NCBI GenBank assembly: GCA_049334165.1 | Contig: JBEGHD010000010.1 | Strand: one strand, 5' to 3' | From: JBEGHD01 sp049334165 | Lineage (GTDB): Bacteria; Bacteroidota; Bacteroidia; Flavobacteriales_D; Sanyastnellaceae | DNA: 64,000 nt | Part shown: positions 33,763 through 43,697 of the stretch, piece by piece | Numbering within the stretch: the stretch's first letter is position 1 | How the letters are laid out: the number at the start of each line of letters is the position of its first letter | Program-made: the position numbers and the translations under genes | The notes under the pieces: generated by a model | Database searches by the model: none | Told to the model about the DNA's origin: nothing | Seen by the model: the letters and a program-made list of their open reading frames with translations, nothing else

Positions 33763-34629
33763 ATGAAAAGTGTGTATCGAGCAATTTTGGTTTCTCTCGT
33801 TGGGCTCTTCGTAGTAGGCATCACCTACTATTTGATTAGTGCGGAGAACCTTGATTTGAATCAAACCCATGAGTTTTTGACCTATGACGGAATTCCCAAA
33901 TCTGAAGTGTTAGTTGTGGGTACTTATCACTTCGACTCAGAGATGGAAACGGATGAGTTAAGCTCTGAATCGCAGCAGGAAATAGAAAGATTGCTTGATG
34001 CACTTGGTGCGTTTCAGCCAACTAAAATATTTATTGAAGTTGAGCCTGAGGCCACGGTAACTTTCAATCAGCGGTATCGTGATTATCTGAGGAGTGAATT
34101 TGAGATAAAGAGTCGACCAAACGAAATCTATCAGTTAGGTTTTAGATTGGCCAGGAATATGGGACATGACTCAATCTTTTTATTCGACAACCAAACTGAA
34201 TTTATTGGATCGCTTGAAAACTTCTCCTTCTCATCCTTTTTTCATTATGCCGATAGTTTGGATGCAGGGTACTACGACCGACACCTGGAAAAAATAAAGA
34301 GAACATGGTCTCACAATGACAGCACACTAAAAAGTCTGCCGCTTTATGACCGAATTCGCTTGATGAATTCTAGTGAGTTGTGCTCTACAAATGCCCAAAG
34401 AATGCATATGCTTGAACTGAGGGTTGGAATAGGTGAAAGCTGGGTAGGAGCCGACTGGTTAGCGAGATTTTATCAAAGGAATATTCGCATGATGGGAAAT
34501 GTTTTGAAATCATCTACAACTGAAGACAGAATTATAATAATTGTTGGGGCGAATCATAAATGGATTCTAGATCAATTATTTGAGAATACCCCAGATTTCA
34601 AGGTCATGGACATTCAGAAATATCTTTAA
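33763..34629 (+). CDS. DUF5694-type membrane-anchored protein
   Basis: 288 residues. One hydrophobic segment (about 7-26) is followed by a domain beginning EVLVVGTYHFDSEMETD, with KIFIEVEPEATVTFNQRY and later RIIIIVGANHKWILDQLF. This matches DUF5694, which resembles the TraB/PrgY-like fold. Function is unknown. It starts 45 bases after the preceding T9SS gene. Convergent with the solute-binding gene, whose stop abuts its own stop. Confidence 0.8.
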   Translation: MKSVYRAILVSLVGLFVVGITYYLISAENLDLNQTHEFLTYDGIPKSEVLVVGTYHFDSEMETDELSSESQQEIERLLDALGAFQPTKIFIEVEPEATVTFNQRYRDYLRSEFEIKSRPNEIYQLGFRLARNMGHDSIFLFDNQTEFIGSLENFSFSSFFHYADSLDAGYYDRHLEKIKRTWSHNDSTLKSLPLYDRIRLMNSSELCSTNAQRMHMLELRVGIGESWVGADWLARFYQRNIRMMGNVLKSSTTEDRIIIIVGANHKWILDQLFENTPDFKVMDIQKYL

Positions 34630-36276
34630 CTATTTCCTCACCCTTTTCAAGTCTAATAAATTGATCGAGTTGGTCTCAAGGTCTTTTACCTCTTTTCTCA
34701 CAAAATGAGACACCTGGTCGTAAAAAAGAGGAATCACTGGAGCTTCCGACATCACGAGTGAATCCATGGTGGTGTAGTAGCTCTCTCTCAATTTTTCATC
34801 GGTGATCGATTGGGATATTTCGTAGAGTGAATCAAATCTGGAGCTAGAGAAATGCGTGTAATTCGGCCCTTCCGGGCAAAAGTTTTCGCTGTAGAAAAGA
34901 CTTAAAAAATTCTCCGCATCGGGATAGTCTGCGAGCCATGATTTCCGGAATAAGAGCAACTTTGACTTTGCCACAAACTCGCGGTGAGTCGAAGTAGGTA
35001 GCACATCAATTTTTGCCTTCACTCCTACCAACGACCACTGGTGCTGAATAAATTCGCAGAGGTCCACGTAGTCGCTCGTTGTGGCTATAGAAATTGTTTC
35101 CAAACCACGGCCGTTGGGAAATCCAGCTTCGTTCAGAAGCTGTTTTGCTTTTTCGGGATTATGATCGAAACCATAACTGACTTCTCCCTCAAACGACTGT
35201 AAACCCCGTGGAATAAAACCGGCATTGGCAGGATATACAGAGTTGTTTCTGAGAAAACGCACCATCTCTTTTCGGTCTATTGCATAGTTGAGTGCTTGTC
35301 GAACCCGAACATCTTTCAAACCACTTTCACTAGACAACTTCAGGCTGTCGTCCACCAGAATGCCCAGATAGTCAGTTTTTAGAAAAGGTGTTTTCTGAAA
35401 ACGGAGCACATCTTCAAAAGCTGGGTTCAAATTTCCCATCGGATCGAGCAGTTCGTCTTTGTAGGCCGGATGAAGTCCAGACATGAAGTCGTATTTTCCC
35501 TGGAGTAAATTGAGGTAGGCGACTGATTTATCCTTCACAAAATCCACCTTCACCGCATCGAGGTATGGCAGGGCTTCACCACTTTCATCTTTTTGCCAAA
35601 AGCTCTCATTCTTGTGCAAAACCAAAGAGACATTTTCAATCCAAAAAGCAAACCTGAAAGGTCCTGTTCCCACAGGGTGTGATCGAAATTCATCTCCGTA
35701 CTTTTCAATGGCTTCTCTCGGAATCACTGTACAGTACTGCATCGCCAATATCCCCAAAAATGGTGGGAATGGCTGCTTGAGGTGAATAACCAGCGTTGTG
35801 TCATTTGGAGCTTCAAAACCACCGTTCTTTTTTCTGTCAACCTGATCGAAAACCCAAACTCCTGGCGAGCCGGTTTCGGGAGCCAAAAGCCTATTGAAAG
35901 AGTAAATGAAATCTTGCGCTACAACTCTCCTACCGACTGAATCGGGAAAGCAGGCATCGTTGTGGAAGTACACGTCATTTCTGAGATGAAAGGTATAGCG
36001 AGTGCCAGTACTGTCAATTTCCCAGCTCTTGGCGATGAGCCCTTTTGGCTTCAAAGTGCTGTCGAGTTCGAGCAATCCGTCAAAGACCTGATTGCAACCC
36101 CAAATATTTTCGAGATTGTTGGAAAACGCAGGATCGAGCGATGAAATGCCATTGGACTCGTTGTAGCGAAACACTGTCTTTTCGGAATCAACAGGGGAGT
36201 TTCCGCACCCGGGGAAAAGTGCTAGCGAAAAAAACAGAATTGAAAGAAGCGATGTGAGTCGGACCAGTAATTTCAT
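34630..36276 (-). CDS. Peptide-type ABC transporter solute-binding lipoprotein (SBP family 5)
   Basis: 548 residues. A lipobox FPGC with Cys24 follows a hydrophobic signal. The domain starts VFRYNESNGISSLDPAFSNN, with FDGLLELD, SWEIDSTGTRYTFHLRNDVYFHND (read in parts), VGTGPFRF and VRQALNYAIDRKEMV, all typical of DppA/OppA-type binding proteins. No permease or ATPase genes are adjacent. The start is ATG at 36276; a TTG nine bases upstream is less likely. It is a single-gene unit on the minus strand. Confidence 0.88.
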   Translation of the reverse strand: MKLLVRLTSLLSILFFSLALFPGCGNSPVDSEKTVFRYNESNGISSLDPAFSNNLENIWGCNQVFDGLLELDSTLKPKGLIAKSWEIDSTGTRYTFHLRNDVYFHNDACFPDSVGRRVVAQDFIYSFNRLLAPETGSPGVWVFDQVDRKKNGGFEAPNDTTLVIHLKQPFPPFLGILAMQYCTVIPREAIEKYGDEFRSHPVGTGPFRFAFWIENVSLVLHKNESFWQKDESGEALPYLDAVKVDFVKDKSVAYLNLLQGKYDFMSGLHPAYKDELLDPMGNLNPAFEDVLRFQKTPFLKTDYLGILVDDSLKLSSESGLKDVRVRQALNYAIDRKEMVRFLRNNSVYPANAGFIPRGLQSFEGEVSYGFDHNPEKAKQLLNEAGFPNGRGLETISIATTSDYVDLCEFIQHQWSLVGVKAKIDVLPTSTHREFVAKSKLLLFRKSWLADYPDAENFLSLFYSENFCPEGPNYTHFSSSRFDSLYEISQSITDEKLRESYYTTMDSLVMSEAPVIPLFYDQVSHFVRKEVKDLETNSINLLDLKRVRK

Positions 36277-36343
36277 GCGGTTCAAAAATAGGAGAATCGC
36301 TGATTATGTCCTGAAATCATTCAACAGAAAGCCGATAATTTAT

Positions 36344-36769
36344 TTACTCTAAACCTACTTTGGACAGCCTGAGCAGGATTTTCGCTGACTCGGGATCGTA
36401 ATACCTTTCCGGAAGCTTTTCACCATCTTCTGTAAAGCGCTTCCAAACTCCGGACTTGTATCCCAGAACAAAGTGTCCTGTCGATTCTATCTGATCGTGC
36501 GAATGATAGTATGTGAAATGTCCATTTTCGAACAATTCTCCATCTATCAGGGAATAAACTCCAGTCATTTTTAACTCTCCAGATTTCACGGAAAAAACCT
36601 GACATTCGATGTGGGTAGAGGATTTTTTCACAAGTATTCTGCGGTAAACGGCCTCAGAAGAATCTGTAGGTTGCAATACCTCATCTAGGTAAATCTGGTC
36701 CATTGGATTTTGCCCATGAGCGCTGATAGAAAGAATAATCACAATTAAAGTCAGGAAGAGAGATTTCAT
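36344..36769 (-). CDS. Exported MORN-like repeat protein
   Basis: 141 residues. The signal peptide (MKSLFLTLIVIILSIS, ends HGQ) is followed by a small domain and two or three MORN-like units (DGELFENGHFTYYHSHDQIE, STGHFVLGYKSGVWKRFTED). Similar modules occur in YwqK-type toxin-antitoxin-associated and other Bacteroidota surface proteins. Start chosen at the ATG that begins the signal peptide; a 169-residue frame would add a non-signal tail. It is divergent from the TonB receptor gene. Confidence 0.65.
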   Translation of the reverse strand: MKSLFLTLIVIILSISAHGQNPMDQIYLDEVLQPTDSSEAVYRRILVKKSSTHIECQVFSVKSGELKMTGVYSLIDGELFENGHFTYYHSHDQIESTGHFVLGYKSGVWKRFTEDGEKLPERYYDPESAKILLRLSKVGLE

Positions 36770-36868
36770 TGAATAAAACAGTTTTCCTGATCTACGGTGG
36801 AAAATTGATAAGGTTGGCAAAAACAGATTCATCAAAAAACGGTTGTTATACATTTGGAAGTTGAAAAA

Positions 36869-39283
36869 ATGACATCACGTTTCTTATCCACGTTCACTAC
36901 TTTTTTGTTTCTCTGCCTGGCTTTCCTTGCCAGCGGTCAAGAGCGTTTTACTCTCAGTGGCTACGTGAAAGATGAAGCGTCAGGTGAGTCAATTATCGGT
37001 GTCAACATCATTGCCGAAGGTCCACAAGTGGGTACAGCTACGAATGAGTATGGCTTTTACTCACTGAGTCTGCCTCGTGGGGAGTATGCTATCCGTGTCT
37101 CTTTTATCGGTTATCAAAATGTGAGAGACACGATTAATCTCGTGGACGATATCACCCGAAACTTCGAATTGAAACTGAGCTCGATTGAAACGGAGGCTGC
37201 AGAAGTTGTAGCCGACCGAAACAAGAACGTGGACGATGCTCAAATGGGAACGGTCAACCTGGAGGTGGATAAAATAAAAACGTTGCCGGCTCTGCTCGGT
37301 GAGGTCGATATCCTGAAAACCATTCAATACCTGCCGGGAGTTCAGTCCGGTGGTGAAGGGAACACAGGGTTTTACGTTCGCGGTGGTGGCCCGGATCAAA
37401 ACCTTATTCTGATTGATGGAGCGGTAGTTTACAATGCATCTCACCTGCTCGGTTTTTTTAGTGTTTTCAATGCGGATGCGATAAAAGACATCGAGCTGAT
37501 AAAAGGTGGTATGCCTGCCGAATACGGTGGGCGACTGGCTTCAGTTTTGAACATTACGCAAAAAGATGGAAATGCCAGAGAGCATCAGTTTGATGGAGGA
37601 ATTGGATTGATTTCTTCTCGTTTCACAGCTCAGGGGCCGATTAAAGAGGACACGGCCTCTTACCTCATTTCCGCCAGGAGAACCTACATTGATGTGCTGG
37701 CTCGGCCGTTTATCAATCCTGAAAGCGAGTTTGCCGGAAGCAGTTACTATTTCTACGACCTCAATGCAAAATTCAATTACAAGTTTTCTGATAAAGATCA
37801 GCTCTTCCTGAGCGGATATCTTGGAAGAGACATCTTCAACTTCGCGAGCAATCGCTCTGGATTTTCTGTTGACATTCCCTGGGGCAACACAATTGGTTCA
37901 CTTCGGTGGAATCACCTCTTTAGCGATAAACTCTTTTTGAATACTACGCTCTCTGTGAGCAACTACAACTTCGGTTTGGAAGGAGGACAGGAACAATTGA
38001 GTTTTGAGCTTTTCTCTGGAGTACGCGATTACACGGCACAGACGCAGATCAACTTTTTGCCAAACCCACGGCATACCATCAAAGCCGGAATCGATTACAC
38101 TTACCACAAGTTCACTCCCTACAACGTGACTGCTTCTTCCGAAGATGTTACTTTTAATACCGGTAGCGATCAGGAAATATTTGCTCACGAGGCTGCTGTA
38201 TACGTTCAGGACGAGTTCGCCATTACTGACAAACTGCTTGTGAATGCAGGACTTCGCTATTCCTGGTTTGGACTCGTTGGACCGTTCACTCGATTCATAA
38301 ACGATGAGGCCGGTGACAACTTTGGCGCTCCTACTCCACCGGAAGCAATTGTCTACGAAACTGGTGAAATCGTGGAAGATTACGGAGGCCTGGAACCGAG
38401 AATTACAGCAAGATGGAAAGTTCACAAAAATGCATCTATCAAAGCTTCGTTCACTCAAAACTTTCAATACATCCACCTTGCTTCGCTTTCTCCAACGGGA
38501 CTTCCAACAGACCTCTGGGTGCCAAGCACCGACAAATTATTGCCCCAAAAAGGCAGGCAGTACGCACTCGGATATTTCAGAAATTTCAAAGAAGACCGCT
38601 ACGAAGCTTCAGTGGAAATCTACTACAAAGACATGCAAAACCTGGTGGAATATCAGGCCGGAACCAGACCTGAAAACACATTAAACACTAATATTGACGA
38701 TCCTCTTCTGTCGGGTGATGGTTACTCTTACGGTGCGGAGTTTTTTGTAAAAAAATCTCGTGGAGATCTCAATGGATGGATTGGCTACACCTGGTCCAAA
38801 ACCAATCGCACGTTCGAACTAATTGACAATGGAGCTGAGTTTCCGGCTCGCTTCGACCGAAGACACGACCTCTCCGTTGTGGTGAATTATCAACTCAACC
38901 CGATGTGGACTTTCGGCACTACTTTCGTTTACGCCACAGGAAATGCCATTACGCTGCCGGTAGAGCGCTACATCGTAGAAGGACAAATTGTGAATGAGTA
39001 CGGAAAGCGAAACGGCTACAGAATGCCGCCTTACCACAGACTCGATTTGTCAGCTACGTGGTATCCGTCAAACAGACCAAATGCCAAAGAGCGATCTATT
39101 GGCAGCCGGCCATTTGAGTCGAGCTGGACGTTTAGCGTGTTCAATGTTTACAATCGTCAAAATCCTTACTTCATTTATTTTGGCAATGAAGGCGATCTTT
39201 CTGCCGGAACTCTTGACATCACTGCCTATCAGGTTTCGCTGTTTCCGATTTTACCATCCGTCACCTGGAATTTCAGTTTTTAA
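36869..39283 (+). CDS. TonB-dependent receptor with CarboxypepD regulatory domain
   Basis: 804 residues. The signal peptide ends ASGQ, then a CarboxypepD_reg-like domain (SGYVKDEASGESIIGVNI), a plug (LPGVQSGGEGNTGFYVRGGG, IDGAVVYNASHLLGFF, GGMPAEYGGRLAS) and a barrel to the end (VTWNFSF). It should take up a nutrient across the outer membrane using TonB/ExbBD, which are not in the window. No SusD-type lipoprotein follows, so the substrate is not evident. The start is ATG at 36869; a TTG at 36854 only adds five residues. Confidence 0.9.
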   Translation: MTSRFLSTFTTFLFLCLAFLASGQERFTLSGYVKDEASGESIIGVNIIAEGPQVGTATNEYGFYSLSLPRGEYAIRVSFIGYQNVRDTINLVDDITRNFELKLSSIETEAAEVVADRNKNVDDAQMGTVNLEVDKIKTLPALLGEVDILKTIQYLPGVQSGGEGNTGFYVRGGGPDQNLILIDGAVVYNASHLLGFFSVFNADAIKDIELIKGGMPAEYGGRLASVLNITQKDGNAREHQFDGGIGLISSRFTAQGPIKEDTASYLISARRTYIDVLARPFINPESEFAGSSYYFYDLNAKFNYKFSDKDQLFLSGYLGRDIFNFASNRSGFSVDIPWGNTIGSLRWNHLFSDKLFLNTTLSVSNYNFGLEGGQEQLSFELFSGVRDYTAQTQINFLPNPRHTIKAGIDYTYHKFTPYNVTASSEDVTFNTGSDQEIFAHEAAVYVQDEFAITDKLLVNAGLRYSWFGLVGPFTRFINDEAGDNFGAPTPPEAIVYETGEIVEDYGGLEPRITARWKVHKNASIKASFTQNFQYIHLASLSPTGLPTDLWVPSTDKLLPQKGRQYALGYFRNFKEDRYEASVEIYYKDMQNLVEYQAGTRPENTLNTNIDDPLLSGDGYSYGAEFFVKKSRGDLNGWIGYTWSKTNRTFELIDNGAEFPARFDRRHDLSVVVNYQLNPMWTFGTTFVYATGNAITLPVERYIVEGQIVNEYGKRNGYRMPPYHRLDLSATWYPSNRPNAKERSIGSRPFESSWTFSVFNVYNRQNPYFIYFGNEGDLSAGTLDITAYQVSLFPILPSVTWNFSF

Positions 39284-39306
39284 TTAGGCAATTCATGGTG
39301 GCAACA

Positions 39307-39314
39307 TATCTTTG
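39307..39314 (+). promoter_or_regulatory. -7 promoter box upstream of ABC exporter
   Basis: TATCTTTG, an exact TAnnTTTG match, 39 bases before the ATG at 39354. Confidence 0.35.
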
Positions 39315-39353
39315 CATTCTCGGTTTTAGTTTACCGACATCTCAATCGACCCA

Positions 39354-41273
39354 ATGAAAGCACTTCAGCATCTCAATAAATATTTCTGGAAGTACAAATG
39401 GAGATTCCTCCTGGGGATCTTTTTTATTGTGCTCACCAACATTTTTGCGGTTTACTCTCCTCAGGTGATCAACGAAGGTGTTGAGTTTCTGCGAGAGTCG
39501 GATAGCCAGGTCTTTAGCACCGTACAGGAAAAAGATCGAAAAAACCCTGATTTCAACAAGGACGATTATTTCGATAACAAAACGCTGGATATCCCTACCA
39601 GTCTCGAGTACATCGCTAAATACACTGGACTTCAGGTAGACGAAGCCAAAAACATTAACACCTTTGACCAGTACCTCAAAGCCATTTCGGCTGTGGCTGT
39701 GCTGCTCGGGCTACTCTACCTGGTCGTCTTTTTGATCAAGGGAATTTTTCTCTTCTTCACCCGTCAGACCATCATTGTGATGAGTCGACTGATTGAGTAC
39801 GACCTTAAAAACGAAATTTTTGATCAGTACCAACGACTCAACCTTTCTTTTTACAAAAGGAATAACACAGGTGATTTGATGAATCGCATCAGCGAGGATG
39901 TGAGCAAGGTGCGAATGTATTTGGGGCCGGCTATTATGTACACACTCAACCTTTTGGTGATGGTTGTTTTGATGGTGAGCGTGATGATCACTATCGATGT
40001 GGAATTGACGCTTTACGCATTGGCACCACTTCCTTTTATGTCGGTTGCAGTTTACTATGTCAGTAGAACCATCAATAGAAAAAGCGAAAGAGTACAGCGA
40101 CAACAATCGCGGCTGAGCACCCTCGTTCAAGAGAATATTTCAGGAGTTCGGGTTCTGAAAGCTTACAACCGAGAGAAATATTCGAAAGATTATTTTCAGG
40201 CAGAATGCGATGATTACAAAGAGAAAACCCTGGACCAGGTAAAAGTCGATGCACTTTTTATGCCCATCATTGTGATGCTCGTGGGATTGAGCACTGTGTT
40301 AACCATCTACGTTGGTGGAATGAAAGTGATCAACGGAACACTTGAAGTGGAGAGAATTTTCCAGTTTGTGTTTTATGTAAACATGCTCACATGGCCCTTT
40401 GCGTCAGTGGGTTGGGTAACCTCTCTTGTTCAAAGAGCGGAAGCCTCTCAGGAGCGCATCAACGAATTTCTGAGAACGGAACCTGAAATAAAAAATGAAG
40501 TACAGCAACCGGAAGAAATCAAAGGGAAAATCGAATTCCGGAATGTTTCATTTGTTTATCCAGACTCGGGAATAAAAGCCCTTAAAGAGATGAGCTTTAT
40601 TATCAAACCGGGCGAAACCGTTGGAATCATCGGAAGAACAGGAAGTGGAAAATCTACTCTCTCAGCTTTGATCGGCCGACAGTTTGACGCTACAGAAGGC
40701 ACAGTCCTTATCGATGATAAGCCTATTGATCAAACTAATCTTTACTCGCTTAGGTCGTCCATCGGTTACGTCCCTCAAGAGGTATTCCTCTTCTCCGACA
40801 CCATTTACAACAACATCCAGTTTGGCGTAGACAACGCTGGGCGAGAAAAAGTGGAGCAAGCAGCCAAAGATGCTGATGTACACGAAAATATTATGCAGTT
40901 CCCTAAGCAGTACAGCACATTGCTGGGAGAACGTGGATTAAATGTTTCGGGAGGGCAGAAACAACGGATTTCCATTGCAAGAGCGATCATTAAAGACCCA
41001 AAGATTTTGATTTTTGACGATTGCCTTTCGGCAGTTGACACTGAAACAGAGGAAAAAATTCTCGGCAGCCTGAGACGTATTATGCAAGACAAAACCACCT
41101 TGTTAATTAGTCATCGTGTGAGCACTTTGAAGTCAGCAGATAAAATCCTGGTGATGGATGACGGTCACATTGTTGAACAAGGCACGCACGAGTCGCTCAT
41201 CGAACAGGGCGGACTCTATGCGGAGTTGAATGAAAAACAACTATTGGAGCAACAACAGGAAGTGGAGAATTGA
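39354..41273 (+). CDS. ABC exporter (fused permease and ATPase)
   Basis: 639 residues: membrane domain with six helices, then an ATPase. Walker A GRTGSGKS (427-434), signature VSGGQ (531-535), Walker B ILIFDD (551-556) and H-loop His587. The catalytic Glu after Walker B is Asp556 (IFDDCLSAVD), as in degenerate sites of some MdlA/YheI-type half-transporters. Between the first two helices is a long loop of about 65 residues (46-110), more than usual in exporters. It may work as a homodimer or with another half-transporter; none is adjacent. Confidence 0.88.
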   Translation: MKALQHLNKYFWKYKWRFLLGIFFIVLTNIFAVYSPQVINEGVEFLRESDSQVFSTVQEKDRKNPDFNKDDYFDNKTLDIPTSLEYIAKYTGLQVDEAKNINTFDQYLKAISAVAVLLGLLYLVVFLIKGIFLFFTRQTIIVMSRLIEYDLKNEIFDQYQRLNLSFYKRNNTGDLMNRISEDVSKVRMYLGPAIMYTLNLLVMVVLMVSVMITIDVELTLYALAPLPFMSVAVYYVSRTINRKSERVQRQQSRLSTLVQENISGVRVLKAYNREKYSKDYFQAECDDYKEKTLDQVKVDALFMPIIVMLVGLSTVLTIYVGGMKVINGTLEVERIFQFVFYVNMLTWPFASVGWVTSLVQRAEASQERINEFLRTEPEIKNEVQQPEEIKGKIEFRNVSFVYPDSGIKALKEMSFIIKPGETVGIIGRTGSGKSTLSALIGRQFDATEGTVLIDDKPIDQTNLYSLRSSIGYVPQEVFLFSDTIYNNIQFGVDNAGREKVEQAAKDADVHENIMQFPKQYSTLLGERGLNVSGGQKQRISIARAIIKDPKILIFDDCLSAVDTETEEKILGSLRRIMQDKTTLLISHRVSTLKSADKILVMDDGHIVEQGTHESLIEQGGLYAELNEKQLLEQQQEVEN

Positions 41274-43097
41274 TTATTGCGCGCAGTTTTCTCCGAAGAA
41301 AGAAAGCATAATCAGGATGTCACTGGTGCTCACTTGTCCGTTACTGTCGAGGTCGGCAATACAATCGCCTTCGCAGCCGATATCACCCAAAAGTATCAAT
41401 ACATCCGCTGAGTTGATGAGCAAATTTCCGTCAAGATCCGCCACGCAAAAAATGAGTTCATCGCCAGTTATCGATCCGTCACAGTTGTTGTCGATGTTTT
41501 GTTGTGTCCCAGGTGCATCCGGAAAAACCAGGTCGTTGTTGTCATTGCAGTCACCAGCGATATCCACAAATCCGGATGGCTGTTGACAAGCCTCTACTGA
41601 GGACTGCTCCGAGCCAAAACCATCGCCATCAAGGTCTTCATAAAATGTGCTGAAGTCATCGGTAATCACAATTAGTGAGTCGGTAAAACTGAAAAACTCT
41701 CCCTGTCCTTCAATTTGAATCGTCACCGTTTCACCTGCCGGGAAATTGCTTAAAGTGAAATTGAAAGTCGCAGGAGCTGAGAGGTCTTGTTCGGCAAATT
41801 CGACTGACGCTCCATCCGGTAAATTGGATGCACTTAGTTGAATTGGTCCGGCAAAGCCATCTTTCAAAGTCCCCGAAAGCGTCACCTCATCTAAAGCGCA
41901 AAATTGAACGGTGTCGTCTTCGAGCTCTAGCAATTCTGGTTTCAATAGAAACAGACCTTCACCGATATGCGTTACAGCTACCACTCCACTCTCGAAGTAC
42001 GGATAGTTACTCCAGCTCCCCTGAAAACCAGGGTTGTCATTGGCTGGATAGACATCGAAAAAAGCCACTTCTGAAAGGTTTCCATTTGCCACGTCATCAA
42101 GATCCATTACTCTGAGTCCTGCACGGTAATTCGATTGGAAAAGAAGGTTTCCGTTGACGTACTGGTTGTGATCGATGGCCGGTGTTTCAGCCAGGTGCTC
42201 GCCTATCAAAACGGGATTGTCGAGATCTTCGCAATCCCAAATCAACGTTCTGGTGTTGTTGCCCAACTGAATTTCATCGAGCTCGTCACCCAACAAAAAG
42301 TATCGGTGATCTTCGGTAAGCCAACCCTGATGCGCGTAGGCGCTTCCCTCGTATTCAGTTCGCGAAAGTTGCTGGCAATCCGTCTTATCCTCACAATCCA
42401 CAATTGTAAGCGAGTTCTGGTTGCAAGCAAATGCGATTTCTTTGCCCACATGCTCAGCATCCAGCCCATTGTAAGTTACCACATGAGCATCGTGTGTGTA
42501 GCCGTCTTGTGAAAAATCTCCAGCGATCACTGGATTTAATGGATCCTGAATGTTGACAATGTGCAAACCACCGGCAAAAGTTCCGGTTCCAACTCCGTAA
42601 GCAAAACCAGACTCTGGATTGATCACGATGTTGTGCGCATCGCCAAAACCGCTGTAGTGCGCATCCTCTTCAAAAGTAACTGGTGGATTTTCGACCGAGC
42701 TGAGCTGAGTGAGATCAAACACTTGCATACCGTGTCCCCCAGCCTCACTCACCACAAAAGCGTAATTATCATAAACCTTCAAATCTCGCCAGGTAGAGTT
42801 GGTTGTGTGCGTTGGCAAATCTCCCAGATAAACGGGATTCAACGGATCCGAAATGTCGATAAATGAAACGCCTGAAGACCTGCACAGCAAAACATACTCA
42901 GTTCCATCTGCCGGATCGGTCCAACCCCAAATATCATTCATCGAACCACCGCCAACCTCCGAAGATGGCATCATGGAAAGCATATCTACATTCTCGCAAG
43001 GGTAAATGCCGGCAAAGCCATCTTCACATGGAGTTTGCGATATCACGGTTAGCGAAAGAGAAAAGAAAAGAGCCAAAAGTAAAGTTCGTTGGAGCAT
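41274..43097 (-). CDS. LVIVD-repeat secreted protein with MopE-like and dockerin-like ends
   Basis: 607 residues. A signal peptide (ends VISQ) precedes a choice-of-anchor-B/LVIVD propeller (SGVSFIDISDPLNPVYLGDL, LHIVNIQDPLNPVIAGDF). Residues about 485-546 form a MopE-like metal-binding motif (YEDLDGDGFGS, GDCNDNN, PDAPGTQQNIDNNCDG). The last 61 residues contain two dockerin-like Ca loops (DLDGNLLINSADVLILL, DLDSNGQVSTSDILIML). There is no T9SS sorting domain, so export route is unclear. It abuts the ABC exporter end to end with no spacer. Confidence 0.85.
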   Translation of the reverse strand: MLQRTLLLALFFSLSLTVISQTPCEDGFAGIYPCENVDMLSMMPSSEVGGGSMNDIWGWTDPADGTEYVLLCRSSGVSFIDISDPLNPVYLGDLPTHTTNSTWRDLKVYDNYAFVVSEAGGHGMQVFDLTQLSSVENPPVTFEEDAHYSGFGDAHNIVINPESGFAYGVGTGTFAGGLHIVNIQDPLNPVIAGDFSQDGYTHDAHVVTYNGLDAEHVGKEIAFACNQNSLTIVDCEDKTDCQQLSRTEYEGSAYAHQGWLTEDHRYFLLGDELDEIQLGNNTRTLIWDCEDLDNPVLIGEHLAETPAIDHNQYVNGNLLFQSNYRAGLRVMDLDDVANGNLSEVAFFDVYPANDNPGFQGSWSNYPYFESGVVAVTHIGEGLFLLKPELLELEDDTVQFCALDEVTLSGTLKDGFAGPIQLSASNLPDGASVEFAEQDLSAPATFNFTLSNFPAGETVTIQIEGQGEFFSFTDSLIVITDDFSTFYEDLDGDGFGSEQSSVEACQQPSGFVDIAGDCNDNNDLVFPDAPGTQQNIDNNCDGSITGDELIFCVADLDGNLLINSADVLILLGDIGCEGDCIADLDSNGQVSTSDILIMLSFFGENCAQ

Positions 43098-43246
43098 CCG
43101 GATCAGTTTAGATTCTTTCAAAGATAACCATTGTAGAACCAAACCGTTGCATCTCAGGTAGCAATTCACGTCAGTCTCAATTAACAGATCTTAAGTCAAA
43201 AGGCTACTTTCATCTTGAAGATTGTCATTCCTTTGCGAACCGAACG

Positions 43247-43621
43247 ATGACAAAACTGGAAAAATATCAAAAGAGCGCTGTAGCCATTCTAACTGTGGGA
43301 ATGGTTATGTTGGTTCTGCTTTCTTCCTGTGACTTACGCAAATCGTTCACTTCCTATTTCGATCTGCCTTTTGTAAAAGCACTTAATGTCTCCAAAACCA
43401 CAATCTCTTCCTCCCACTGCGATCTCTCTACACAATCTCAGGACGAAGTAACGGTGCAGAGTCCAAAGACATTTTCCCCCTTTGCAATTCCAGTCGAGAG
43501 AGTTTCCAGTCTTTTCTCTCATCTCTCAGTAAAGAATATTCCGCTGTTCTCGCCTCCTGATGAGTCGACTCAGCAAATTCCAATCTACATTCTGTTTAAA
43601 CGATTGAAAGTTTACGCCTAG
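43247..43621 (+). CDS. Small exported lipoprotein-like protein
   Basis: 124 residues. A hydrophobic segment ends LLSSC with Cys28, which may be lipidated. The remainder is Ser/Thr/Val-rich with no recognised motif and ends PIYILFKRLKVYA. It lies 76 bases upstream of the DoxD-type gene and could be co-transcribed. In layout it resembles the exported 123-residue protein at 5015-5386 (short, exported, hydrophobic/basic tail, precedes a membrane-protein gene), but they are not obviously homologous by eye. Confidence 0.5.
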   Translation: MTKLEKYQKSAVAILTVGMVMLVLLSSCDLRKSFTSYFDLPFVKALNVSKTTISSSHCDLSTQSQDEVTVQSPKTFSPFAIPVERVSSLFSHLSVKNIPLFSPPDESTQQIPIYILFKRLKVYA

Positions 43622-43697
43622 TCGATTTCCATTCGATTACGTCAGGCTTTTCTGAAGCCTAAAAGCACACTTTTCAAATTTTCAGAAACAGAATTAA

